Source of the DNA: Xanthocytophaga agilis | GTDB lineage: Bacteria; Bacteroidota; Bacteroidia; Cytophagales; 172606-1 | Length of the DNA stretch: 64,000 bases | Assembly: GCF_030068605.1 (NCBI RefSeq) | Contig: NZ_JASJOU010000022.1 | Coordinates: 1-64,000 of the forward strand | Direction: 5' to 3' | Shown: positions 24,636 through 32,523 of the stretch, piece after piece | Position numbering within the stretch: the stretch's first letter is position 1 | Layout: every line of letters begins with the position of its first letter | Notes under the pieces: generated by a model | Told to the model about the DNA's origin: nothing | Seen by the model: the letters and a program-made list of their open reading frames with translations, nothing else | Databases searched by the model: none | Position numbers and translations under genes: made by a program

Positions 24636-24772
24636 ATGTGGAATGACAAAGATGTAATTAGTTTCGGTGAAGCAGAGAAAAAGAAGCTGTTTTAGAAACA
24701 CAAGACAAGATTGTTAAAGACGAAGTATGGCACTTGTTGAATCCAATAGATCCTGAAGACAATAACAAATAA
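24636..24772 (+). pseudogene. frameshifted remnant of a small gene
   Basis: One frame reads MWNDKDVISFGEAEKKKLF then a stop at 24693. The next frame continues at once with ETQDKIVKDEVWHLLNPIDP and EDNNK before a stop at 24770. Joined, they give a plausible helical, charged protein end, so a single frameshift appears to have broken the gene. No family is recognised, and the upstream part is not clear. Confidence 0.35.
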
Positions 24773-24812
24773 GTACTTCATTCTAATTAGTTTCTAATGC
24801 TTTAGAAAGTAG

Positions 24813-25259
24813 ATGTTTATGAGATCTAAGTTATTCCTCTTTTTGTGTTTCTTTTTTCTTGTTTCAAGTATTTGCTTTGCTCAAAAACATATAAGAGGTA
24901 TACATGATACTACTGTGTTCTCTCCAAAGTTATGGAAGCAAGATACGCTAGGTAAATATGGATATAAATACAATATAGTAACACATACACAGATCATCTA
25001 CGATTTATATGGTAAGACTATTGAGGAGGTTGAAAAATATTTGGGATTACCTGACTACTTCTGTATGAAGGAACCATGTGAAGAATGTATGGCATATCTT
25101 TATCACTATGAATTTTATAGTGACAACTTGCCCCGTGGATATGTATATGTTCCTAAACAGAATTGTAAAAAATACATTGATACAGGTTCTGCTTTTATCG
25201 TAGTATTTAGTGTAGAGACCAAGAGAGTTACTTCTGTTCAGGTAACAATAAAAAATTAG
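24813..25259 (+). CDS. secreted hypothetical protein
   Basis: 148 aa with a clear signal peptide (LFLFLCFFFLVSSICFAQ). The mature part has the phrase YDLYGKTIEEVEKYLGLPDYF, similar in style to small lipocalin-like or SmpA-like hinges that describe a variable/parameter. Four cysteines (CMKEPCEEC and NCKK) may form disulfides. No family is recognised. It lies at the start of an accessory run of small exported and membrane proteins with low GC. Confidence 0.65.
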   Translation: MFMRSKLFLFLCFFFLVSSICFAQKHIRGIHDTTVFSPKLWKQDTLGKYGYKYNIVTHTQIIYDLYGKTIEEVEKYLGLPDYFCMKEPCEECMAYLYHYEFYSDNLPRGYVYVPKQNCKKYIDTGSAFIVVFSVETKRVTSVQVTIKN

Positions 25260-25581
25260 ATTTAATTGAATCATAAATACAAATAATAGTAAAGATTTTC
25301 ATACCCTCTGGGTAGATATAGGACCAGACCAACGATGAAAGAAAAAGCTGATTGATTCAGATATAGAGTAATTTAACGTTCATACTTACTAAATTAAGCA
25401 AGTTTTCTGTCTCACTTTGCTAAACCGCCTCATACCGCTATTATTTCATTTGTAAGTGATTTATCTCACTAAAGTAGACCATCTCACTCTTTTAGGAAAG
25501 TATTAAAACAGGACATTACTAAATAGTTAAATGAGAATAATGAAATCTTAAAAGACCTTAAAGAATAAAAAACTTTTCTCG
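25260..25581. other. intergenic region with a repeat copy
   Basis: No gene is seen. It holds GCTGATTGATTCAGATATA at 25347-25365, a two-mismatch copy of the 19-bp repeat found in tandem at 26027-26064. CTCACT occurs several times between 25400 and 25500 (e.g. TATCTCACT, CATCTCACT). Confidence 0.45.
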
Positions 25582-25980
25582 ATGAAAAATCTAGATCATA
25601 GTAAGATCTATCGTATACTTTCTGTTCTGTTATTAGTATGGATAGCATTTACAAAGAATTATATATTAGTTTATATTTATGCATTTACTTCGTTCATATA
25701 TGCTGTAATAGTTATAGGATTTGTCCAACAGAGGCTTACTATACAGATTCGAGACCACTATCCTGATTTATACAAAAAATACCAGATGGGGATTGGGGAT
25801 TTGTTGCGTTCAGATAGGTTACAGAAAATAGATTTAACAGGTTTTTCAAAAGAAGATTTAGATTTAATGAAAGATCCGGATTTGCGTACTGAAATTGAAC
25901 AGCTCAAATCCAATCAGATTAATGTATTTACATTCTTTTTTCTAACAGTTACCTTAGCTATAATTATTCTCTCTATCTAA
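25582..25980 (+). CDS. small membrane protein
   Basis: 132 aa. Two N-terminal membrane segments (ILSVLLLVWIAFTKNY; LVYIYAFTSFIYAVIVIGFV) and one C-terminal one (VFTFFFLTVTLAIIILSI) flank a charged loop of about 60 residues (DLYKKYQMGIGDLLRSDRLQKI). No family recognised. It stands alone between AT-rich gaps in the accessory stretch. Confidence 0.6.
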   Translation: MKNLDHSKIYRILSVLLLVWIAFTKNYILVYIYAFTSFIYAVIVIGFVQQRLTIQIRDHYPDLYKKYQMGIGDLLRSDRLQKIDLTGFSKEDLDLMKDPDLRTEIEQLKSNQINVFTFFFLTVTLAIIILSI

Positions 25981-26026
25981 GACAATAAAATTAGTTTCTA
26001 ATATATTAGGTGGGCTTTGAGAAAAC

Positions 26027-26064
26027 GCTGATTGATTTAGCTATAGCTGATTGATTTAGCTATA
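26027..26064 (+). repeat. 19-bp perfect tandem duplication
   Basis: GCTGATTGATTTAGCTATA occurs twice in direct succession (26027-26045 and 26046-26064). A diverged single copy is at 25347-25365. All copies lie between genes, suggesting segmental duplication of this accessory region. Confidence 0.85.
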
Positions 26065-26109
26065 TAAGAATCTATGAGTTCTGGTATTTATTGAATTTCT
26101 GATAGGAGA

Positions 26110-26508
26110 ATGAGACATAAAATTTCATTAAATACCCTAAAAAAGGCCCTTTTTGCTGGATTCGTATTTATAGTACTCAGCTATTTTCTAACCATGCTTT
26201 ACCAACTCTTATATTTTAAAGCAATCCGAAATGATGGGAAAGAATGGATTTTAGTGCCTATTGCAACTACCTATACGTATTGTGTTATATCTATAGTAAC
26301 ATGTATATCTGTGTTTGTTATATGGATACTAAGCAATCCGGATAGATGCAGATCAATAGTATTATTTAGTCAACCTATACTGTTTTTATGTCTCGTAATA
26401 AGTAAATTTTATATCGGACTGAATAGTGGAGAATCTATAATATTAGTGACGGTTCTTTTGGCTTACATATCCGCATCCGCTTTTTTGTATTATCTGTTTG
26501 AAGGTTGA
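26110..26508 (+). CDS. small polytopic membrane protein
   Basis: 132 aa with four predicted membrane helices: ALFAGFVFIVLSYFLTML, TYCVISIVTCISVFVIWIL, VLFSQPILFLCLVISKF and ILVTVLLAYISASAFLYYL. ATG 26110 follows the repeat pair closely. No family recognised. The size and topology resemble the neighbouring genes, but sequence similarity is not obvious. Confidence 0.6.
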   Translation: MRHKISLNTLKKALFAGFVFIVLSYFLTMLYQLLYFKAIRNDGKEWILVPIATTYTYCVISIVTCISVFVIWILSNPDRCRSIVLFSQPILFLCLVISKFYIGLNSGESIILVTVLLAYISASAFLYYLFEG

Positions 26509-26564
26509 GCTATTCCGGTTTACCCATAGATAAATTACTTGGTTTAAATTTCTCTCCTCAGACA

Positions 26565-27044
26565 ATGTCTTTTTTTCACTTGCTAAAAAATACCAGCTTT
26601 TTCAGAATTATTGTTTTACTACATTCTGTGATATCGTTGATGTATTGATTTGCAGATGAGGTATCTAAGTATGGAAAGTTTATAGAAGCGCTTGGTTTTT
26701 ATTCTTTGATATTAACAGTTTATGTTACCTGTATATATGTAAATCCAGAGTCAACCTCAAAGAGAATAAGTATTTTGATAGTAGCAAATATTTTGGCAGG
26801 TTGTATATTATTTCTTTTTAGAGGTTCTCTATCCAGATTAAATGATTTGGGGTCACTTATAATTGGTGCTCCGGTTGCTCTTTTGTTTGTAGCATATATC
26901 TTGTTGACTTTTTGGGAGATTGCAAAGTGTACTTCCAGATCGTTTTTGTTCATACTTCTTATTTTTTCGTTTTTACCTGTTACTGTTTGGTTTGTTCTTA
27001 ATCTCAGAGAAGAGGCTGATAATGTTAAGGATACAAGTCTATGA
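26565..27044 (+). pseudogene. small membrane protein gene with in-frame TGA at codon 28
   Basis: ATG 26565 opens a frame encoding MSFFHLLKNTSFF and a helix ending LMY, then TGA at 26646-26648. The same frame continues without another stop: FADEVSKYGKFIEALGFYS, then three more helices, ending at 27044. Reading TGA as mutated TGG gives a continuous four-helix protein of 159 aa. A shorter product from TTG 26706 (112 aa) is possible but lacks the first helix. The end overlaps the next gene by ATGA, so translational coupling is expected if it is read. Confidence 0.5.
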
Positions 27045-27829
27045 AAATACCTATACTACTATTTGCACTGCTATTTTTGAGCTTGGTGTACTCCTGTGCA
27101 TCTCATAAAAGTGATATGTCCTCGCATACCTCTCAATCCAATGTTGCATTGAATCAAAATTCTGATTCACTTATAGTAGCTAAATATAGACTAGAACTAA
27201 TAAGAGAATATATGGAAGATGATTCCCTGGTAACAGAATCTGAGATGGATAGTATTTTACAGGAAATGAGAATCATCCTATCCAGTGGAGAAGTATTTTA
27301 TGCTCCTGACAGTACTTTTAAAATCTATGTTATAGAAGGCGAATCATGTGGAGGTTATTGCAATCCTTTATGGAGTTCATACATTCATTATAATCTAAAA
27401 AGTAAGCAGGTTATAAAAGAAGCTGATTTCACTAGTATTACTTCAATACATAAACTTCCTGATGAGAAATATTTAATAATGGAACATAGTTACGGACGAC
27501 CTGCATCTGTAATGAGTGTTGTATGCAATCAGGCAAGAGTTATCTCTTTTCAAAATGACTCCATTTTAACACACTCAATAGGTAATAATTCAGAAGGTAA
27601 ATTTGAGTTTTGCCAGCAAAATACAGTTGAACTTGAAGAGGGGCCTTATATCCGGTATGATCCGAAAAGCAAACGTTTAACCTATCTCTATGGCAATAAT
27701 TATGGTTATAGCCATGACCTTGATATAGACACAATTAGACAAGGCCAATTCCAATATGTTAAAGGAAAGTTTATCCTAGAAAAGGAAACAATCACTGTTA
27801 ATGACAGAAGTCAAACAGAGGATAAATGA
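27041..27829 (+). CDS. hypothetical lipoprotein
   Basis: 262 aa. The signal peptide ends in a lipobox (LVYSC, about Cys19), followed by a Ser/His-rich linker. The rest is a mixed alpha/beta domain containing CGGYCNP, YLIMEHSYGRPASVMSVVC and EEGPYIRYDPKSKRLTYLYG. The four cysteines may pair. It overlaps the preceding broken membrane-protein gene by 4 bp (ATGA). No family recognised. Confidence 0.75.
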   Translation: MKIPILLFALLFLSLVYSCASHKSDMSSHTSQSNVALNQNSDSLIVAKYRLELIREYMEDDSLVTESEMDSILQEMRIILSSGEVFYAPDSTFKIYVIEGESCGGYCNPLWSSYIHYNLKSKQVIKEADFTSITSIHKLPDEKYLIMEHSYGRPASVMSVVCNQARVISFQNDSILTHSIGNNSEGKFEFCQQNTVELEEGPYIRYDPKSKRLTYLYGNNYGYSHDLDIDTIRQGQFQYVKGKFILEKETITVNDRSQTEDK

Positions 27830-28047
27830 AAACGTGAGCATACCATTAACTAATACGATAATTGTGGGTTTTGCGACTGGGGTAGTCCTAAAATCGGGAT
27901 ACATAGCGTATGAATGATTTTTGAAAACAGGTGAACGAAAATATAGCGTGATCAAAGAAATCTTTGTCGATTTCAAGGGAAACATGCTTACTTTGTGCTT
28001 TTACTAATTGTCTGCATTATGCAGGTCAGAGCATCAAAATTAATAGC

Positions 28048-28680
28048 ATGATTGGAATTGACAACTTCCTGGTTTTTAGTATCACAGCCCTCATTTTTAT
28101 CATGAGCCCCGGCATTGATACCATTTTCATATTAAACAAATCAATCAGTCAGGGCAAACGGGCCGGCATATTTTCTACCATTGGCACTAACAGTGGCGTA
28201 CTCTTGCATACACTTTTTGCTGCCTTAGGTTTATCCCTTATTGTGGCTCAATCTGCCCTTGCCTTTTCTGTTGTTAAGTATGCAGGTGCTCTCTATCTTC
28301 TGTTTCTTGGGATTTCAGCACTTCGATCCAGAGATAAGAAACTAGATTTTGATAAGAAAGAGCCTGTCAAGGAAAGCGACTGGAAAAACTTTCGGACGGG
28401 GTTTATGACCAATATTCTGAATCCAAAAGTTGCCTTGTTTTTTCTATCTTTCTTTCCTCAGTTTATAAAGAAAGAGTATATCGAGTCACCTATTCCTTTT
28501 ATTATCCTGGGATGTACCTGTGCCTTGTTGGGTATGGTGTGGTTTCTGACGCTTACATTTTTTTCTGCTTTATTCTCCCAGAGACTGAAAAATAATCCTG
28601 GATTTAATCAATACCTGAACAAAGCATCCGGGATGGTGTATTTCGGTATGGGAATAAAAGTTGCCATAACAGAAAAATAG
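28048..28680 (+). CDS. LysE/RhtB-family exporter
   Basis: 210 aa from ATG 28048; an upstream TTG at 27964 would add 28 unrelated residues. Family signs: NFLVFSITALIFIMSPGIDT near the start (P-G-x-D motif), a second segment GTNSGVLLHTLFAALGLSLI, and FMTNILNPKVALFFLSFFPQF near residue 125-145. Six membrane helices are expected. LysE proteins export amino acids or their analogues from the cytoplasm. It stands alone, followed by a hairpin. Confidence 0.9.
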   Translation: MIGIDNFLVFSITALIFIMSPGIDTIFILNKSISQGKRAGIFSTIGTNSGVLLHTLFAALGLSLIVAQSALAFSVVKYAGALYLLFLGISALRSRDKKLDFDKKEPVKESDWKNFRTGFMTNILNPKVALFFLSFFPQFIKKEYIESPIPFIILGCTCALLGMVWFLTLTFFSALFSQRLKNNPGFNQYLNKASGMVYFGMGIKVAITEK

Positions 28681-28689
28681 AGTTTTAGT

Positions 28690-28732
28690 ACCAGCAGATA
28701 TGGGCTACACTCTGTAAGTCAGATCTGCTGGT
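28690..28732 (+). terminator. hairpin after the LysE gene
   Basis: ACCAGCAGAT pairs with ATCTGCTGGT over 10 bp with a 23-nt loop, beginning 10 nt after the stop. There is no T-run, so termination strength is uncertain. Confidence 0.45.
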
Positions 28733-28806
28733 CGAGCGTTTGCGCCAGATAGTTAGACCGGCTAGTTTCAGAGAAAAATGTAAGTGATTGTTAACAGGAT
28801 ATATCA

Positions 28807-30006
28807 ATGAAAACAGATACTCTACCTCCTTCAAACACTAGTTTTTCAGATTCTAAAAGCCATTATGAAATATTGGATGCGCTGCGTGGTGTAGCTGCCA
28901 TTATGGTGGTTGTATTTCATATCCTTGAAGCCTTCTCTTTCGGAGATCATCGGAAGCAAATCATTAATCATGGCTATCTGGCGGTTGATTTCTTCTTTCT
29001 GCTCTCAGGTTTTGTCATTTCACACGCCTACGACGACCGATGGAATACAATGACCTGGCAAGATTTCTTTAAGCGACGCCTAATCCGGCTTCATCCAATG
29101 ATTATTATGGGGATGATCATTGGCGTAATTGGATTTCTATCCTATACTTTTCCGGAAGTATATACTCTGAGCCGTGACGTTTCTTTTGGGAGGGTTATGT
29201 TGGTTATGCTGATCGGGTTTACCTTATTTCCGTTACCAGTCTCAATGGATATCAGAGGCTGGATCGAGATGCACCCTCTTAATGGCCCTGCCTGGTCTCT
29301 ATTCTTTGAATATATCGCCAATATTTTATATGCTTTCCTGCTGAGAAAAATCTCCAATACAGTTCTTGCTGTGCTGGTAGCTTTGGCTGGTTTTGCTTTG
29401 GTACATTGGGCTGTTACAGGTCCCAGTGGAGATCTCATCGGGGGGTGGTCACTAGACCCGCTACAATTTCGGATTGGTCTTACACGTCTGCTTTTTCCGT
29501 TTCTTGCGGGGATCTTGTTAGCCAGAGTCTCTAAACCCGGATACATCAAAAATGCATTTGTCTGGTGTAGTCTGTTGCTTATCCTTGTGCTTGCTTTTCC
29601 TCGTGTGGGTGGAGATCGGTTGTGGCTAAACGGAATCTATGATTCGCTCTCTGTAATAGTTGTATTCCCTGTGATAATCTATATGGGTGCCAGTGGTACT
29701 ATTGAAGGAAAAGGTTTGTTACGTATCGGTAGATTTCTGGGAGATATTTCTTATCCAATCTATATTATTCACTATCCGCTGATCTATATCTTCACAGGCT
29801 GGGTTATTGAAGATAAAATACCTCTGGCAGAAGCCTGGCCTGTTGGATTGCTTGTATTAGTCGCTTCTTTGCTGATTGCTTATAGTAGTTTAAAATGGTA
29901 TGATATACCTGTGCGAAAATGGCTCACAGAACGATTTATGAAGAAAAATAAGAAGGCCATAACGAATGCTTCCGGTTTGCCTCCAACCTCAAATCAAAAT
30001 GGCTAA
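28807..30006 (+). CDS. acyltransferase family 3 membrane protein
   Basis: 399 aa. The opening EILDALRGVAAIMVVVFHI, then YLAVDFFFLLSGFVISHAY, FFKRRLIRLHPMIIMGM, and the late motifs GPAWSLFFEYIANILYAFLL and DISYPIYIIHYPLIYI define the OafA-type family (PF01757). About ten helices. Such proteins transfer acyl groups to sugars on the periplasmic side. A cytoplasmic tail of about 20 residues is basic. No glycan synthesis genes adjoin, so the target is unknown. Confidence 0.92.
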   Translation: MKTDTLPPSNTSFSDSKSHYEILDALRGVAAIMVVVFHILEAFSFGDHRKQIINHGYLAVDFFFLLSGFVISHAYDDRWNTMTWQDFFKRRLIRLHPMIIMGMIIGVIGFLSYTFPEVYTLSRDVSFGRVMLVMLIGFTLFPLPVSMDIRGWIEMHPLNGPAWSLFFEYIANILYAFLLRKISNTVLAVLVALAGFALVHWAVTGPSGDLIGGWSLDPLQFRIGLTRLLFPFLAGILLARVSKPGYIKNAFVWCSLLLILVLAFPRVGGDRLWLNGIYDSLSVIVVFPVIIYMGASGTIEGKGLLRIGRFLGDISYPIYIIHYPLIYIFTGWVIEDKIPLAEAWPVGLLVLVASLLIAYSSLKWYDIPVRKWLTERFMKKNKKAITNASGLPPTSNQNG

Positions 30007-30152
30007 GTAGATAATAAATTTGTTAGTACGTAGAATATCTCTCATGTAGATACATTGATACCAGAATATACTTACTTTGAAAAAAATATTGTTTTTCCGT
30101 TTTATTTTATCACCATTGCAATCATATTGTTTGTAGAAATTTTAATGAATGT

Positions 30153-30884
30153 ATGAAAAAAACACTGACTAAACTCCTGGCATATGTAAGTATTGCCACT
30201 TTTGTAATGATATCTTGTTCAGAGGAAAAAGTAGGCAATAACCAATTGACTGGAAAAGAAAAAGAAGAAGGATGGGTTGTGTTGTTTGATGGAAAGACTA
30301 CTGATGGATGGCACTTATATAACAAAGGAAAGGTTCCTTCTGCCTGGATTGTACAGGGTGATGAATTGTATTGTAAACCTGATACCTTTGATATAGCACA
30401 CGGTGATCTGATCTCTGATAAAGAATTCAAAAACTTTGATCTGAAGTTTGAGTGGAAAATATCAGAGGCTGGTAATAGTGGTGTATTTTTTAATGTGGTG
30501 GAAAAAGATAGTCTGCCCACTGCCTGGTCTTCCGGTCCTGAATATCAATTGCTGGAGAATACCCATCCTGATTATGCCATGAATCCTGTGAAGAGAGCGG
30601 GCTGTTTATATGGTTTTGCCCCACAAAAGAATGCTGTAACCCCTTTGCCTGCCGGACAATGGAATCGATCAGAAATCAAACAGGTTGATGGCAAAGTAGA
30701 ATTTTATTTGAATGATACACTAACAGCTCAGCAGGATTTGAATTCAGCAGAATGGAAAGCTATGATAGCTAATAGTAACTTTAAATTTTTTCCTGAGTTT
30801 GGAAAGTCTACCAAAGGACATATTGCCTTACAGGATTGGTCCAAAGGTATCTCTTTTCGTAATATTAAAATTAAGGAGCTATAA
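30153..30884 (+). CDS. DUF1080 (3-keto-disaccharide hydrolase-like) lipoprotein
   Basis: 243 aa. The lipobox MISC is followed by SEEK. The jelly-roll DUF1080 fold is shown by WVVLFDGKTTDGWHLYNKG near residue 40, then GDLISDKEFKNFDLKFEWKI, GNSGVFFNVVE, PEYQLLEN and GHIALQDW. Members act on keto-disaccharides or related sugars in the periplasm. The catalytic residues of this subfamily are not defined well enough to score. It is followed by a strong bidirectional hairpin. Confidence 0.9.
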   Translation: MKKTLTKLLAYVSIATFVMISCSEEKVGNNQLTGKEKEEGWVVLFDGKTTDGWHLYNKGKVPSAWIVQGDELYCKPDTFDIAHGDLISDKEFKNFDLKFEWKISEAGNSGVFFNVVEKDSLPTAWSSGPEYQLLENTHPDYAMNPVKRAGCLYGFAPQKNAVTPLPAGQWNRSEIKQVDGKVEFYLNDTLTAQQDLNSAEWKAMIANSNFKFFPEFGKSTKGHIALQDWSKGISFRNIKIKEL

Positions 30885-30912
30885 GCACTTAATTTCTGCA
30901 TAAAAGATATGG

Positions 30913-30949
30913 AAGCACAGCAGTTGTAAATAGGTGAACTGCTGTGCTT
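30913..30949. terminator. bidirectional terminator hairpin
   Basis: A perfect 13-bp stem AAGCACAGCAGTT / AACTGCTGTGCTT with an 11-nt loop separates the convergent DUF1080 and SDR genes. Confidence 0.75.
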
Positions 30950-30959
30950 TACCGATCCA

Positions 30960-31712
30960 TTATAAAGTTCGGATACCTCCATCGATCAGTAATTCACTAC
31001 CAATCATAAAGCTTGACTCATCAGAAGCCAGATAGAGAGAGGCCTTGGCCATTTCCAATGGCATGCCTACACGTTTAACAGGTGCAAACTGTCCCATACC
31101 TGCTTTCATAGCTTCTGCTTCTTCTTTACTGGAAGCTACAGACTCAAAAACAGGTGTATCAATCGGACCAGGAGTTAAGACATTTACACGTATTTTTCGG
31201 TCCAGTAGTTCAGCCGAAAAGCTTCGGGCAAGAGATCGTACTGCTGCTTTAGATGCTGCATAGGCTGCATGATTAGGAACTCCTTTTTCTGCAACAGTTG
31301 ATGATGTTAATATAACAGAAGCTCCATTATTTAAGTATTTCAGCGCTTTTTGAACAGTGAAGAATGTCCCTTTGAAGTTGATGTCATTTACTTTGTCAAA
31401 CATCTCCTCTGTAAACTCTGACAAAGGCCCCAACACATATACGGCAGCGTTGACTACCAGAATATCTATTTTGCCCCATTTCTGAAATACTCTGGTATAT
31501 AGTTGGTCCAGATCTGCTAAAGTGGTGACATCTCCCTGGACACCTAAGGCGTCATACCCGATTTCATTAACAGCATTTGCGAGATTCTCACGGTTACGAG
31601 CTGTTATAGCTACTTTTGCCCCTTGTTGGGCAAATAATTTGGCAGTTGCTAATCCAATACCGCTACTACCACCTGTAATAACGGCTACCTTGTTTTCTAA
31701 TTTTCCTGACAT
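30960..31712 (-). CDS. SDR-family oxidoreductase
   Basis: 250 aa, a classical short-chain dehydrogenase/reductase. The cofactor motif TGGSSGIG lies at residues 13-20, NAA near 88-90, catalytic Ser at 137/138, Y151-A-A-S-K155, and the PG motif TPGPID near 187. The end LASDESSFMIGSELLIDGG is typical. Residues after strand 2 (ARNRE) suggest NADP(H). It lies downstream of the Crp/Fnr gene on the same strand but beyond a terminator. Substrate not predictable. Confidence 0.92.
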   Translation of the reverse strand: MSGKLENKVAVITGGSSGIGLATAKLFAQQGAKVAITARNRENLANAVNEIGYDALGVQGDVTTLADLDQLYTRVFQKWGKIDILVVNAAVYVLGPLSEFTEEMFDKVNDINFKGTFFTVQKALKYLNNGASVILTSSTVAEKGVPNHAAYAASKAAVRSLARSFSAELLDRKIRVNVLTPGPIDTPVFESVASSKEEAEAMKAGMGQFAPVKRVGMPLEMAKASLYLASDESSFMIGSELLIDGGIRTL

Positions 31713-31771
31713 ACTCTTTACTTGTTTAAAATTTACTCTGCAAAGTTGCCAGTACTTTTAGTGGAGAAAAA

Positions 31772-31806
31772 TGAACCAGATCAAGAAATATGATTGATCT
31801 GGTTCA
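31772..31806 (-). terminator. rho-independent terminator of the Crp/Fnr gene
   Basis: TGAACCAGATCA pairs with TGATCTGGTTCA over 12 bp, overlapping the stop codon of the gene at 31804. On the minus strand the second arm is followed by ATTTTTC. It separates the regulator from the SDR gene. Confidence 0.8.
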
Positions 31807-32424
31807 ACTTTTGGACTTCTTTTTTTGATTGCGGAGCCTGGAGATAAATTCTGTTGTCATACCCAGGTAGGAAGCAAGAGCATATTGAGGTATACGTTGA
31901 ACAAGAAGAGGATATTGTTCTAAAAAATAATGGTATCTTTCTTCTGCTGTTTGAGTAAGATTGGCAATAAGTCTTCGTTGCTGAAAGGCGGTAGAACGTT
32001 CAGCCATTATTCTAAAAAACGTCTCAAATGTAGGGCTATACCTTTTTAAATATTGCTCACGGGAATAGTCAATCTGGGCTACTTCGCTGTCTTCCAGTGC
32101 AACGACAAACATGGTTGCAGGTTGTTGAAAAATATAACTATTATAGTCAGATATCCACCAGTCTTCAATAGCAAGTTGAATAGTATATTCCTGACCTTTG
32201 CTGTCGACGACATAAGCTCGAAATGCTCCTTTGAGTACATAATTGCGATGCGTAGCAACAAAGTCAGGCTGAATGATAAACTGACGTTTTTTGATCTTTT
32301 TCAGTTTAAAGCTTAAAAGTGTTTCTCTAAGTTCTTCAGAACTAAGAGAAACTTTTTTCCGGATATGTTCTATCAGGGGATCTAGTGTTGGCAATGTAGT
32401 TTGATCCATCTGTATAATTTTCAT
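31804..32424 (-). CDS. Crp/Fnr-family transcriptional regulator
   Basis: 206 aa from ATG 32424; a TTG at 32460 and an ATG at 32409 are alternatives. The N-terminal cyclic-nucleotide-binding fold runs through FIIQPDFVATHRNYVLKGAFRAYVVDSKGQEYTIQLAIEDWWIS. The C-terminal end is a short helix-turn-helix (QYALASYLGMTTEFISRLR). Members of this Bacteroidota group usually regulate an adjacent oxidoreductase; here the SDR gene is next on the same strand. No Cys cluster for an iron-sulfur centre is seen. Confidence 0.9.
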   Translation of the reverse strand: MKIIQMDQTTLPTLDPLIEHIRKKVSLSSEELRETLLSFKLKKIKKRQFIIQPDFVATHRNYVLKGAFRAYVVDSKGQEYTIQLAIEDWWISDYNSYIFQQPATMFVVALEDSEVAQIDYSREQYLKRYSPTFETFFRIMAERSTAFQQRRLIANLTQTAEERYHYFLEQYPLLVQRIPQYALASYLGMTTEFISRLRNQKKKSKS

Positions 32425-32523
32425 CAAAAGAGTTGAAAATAAAATGGACAAGTATATCAAATTTCTTTGATAGTATACTGTAATCAGGAAAATAGGATTA
32501 GCCTTATGGGCTACAGCGAACAG

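Noticed and set aside
26646-26648. UGA read as tryptophan (alternative genetic code)
   Set aside because: TGA ends intact genes nearby (for example at 27042), and the other broken gene has TAG, so point mutations are simpler.
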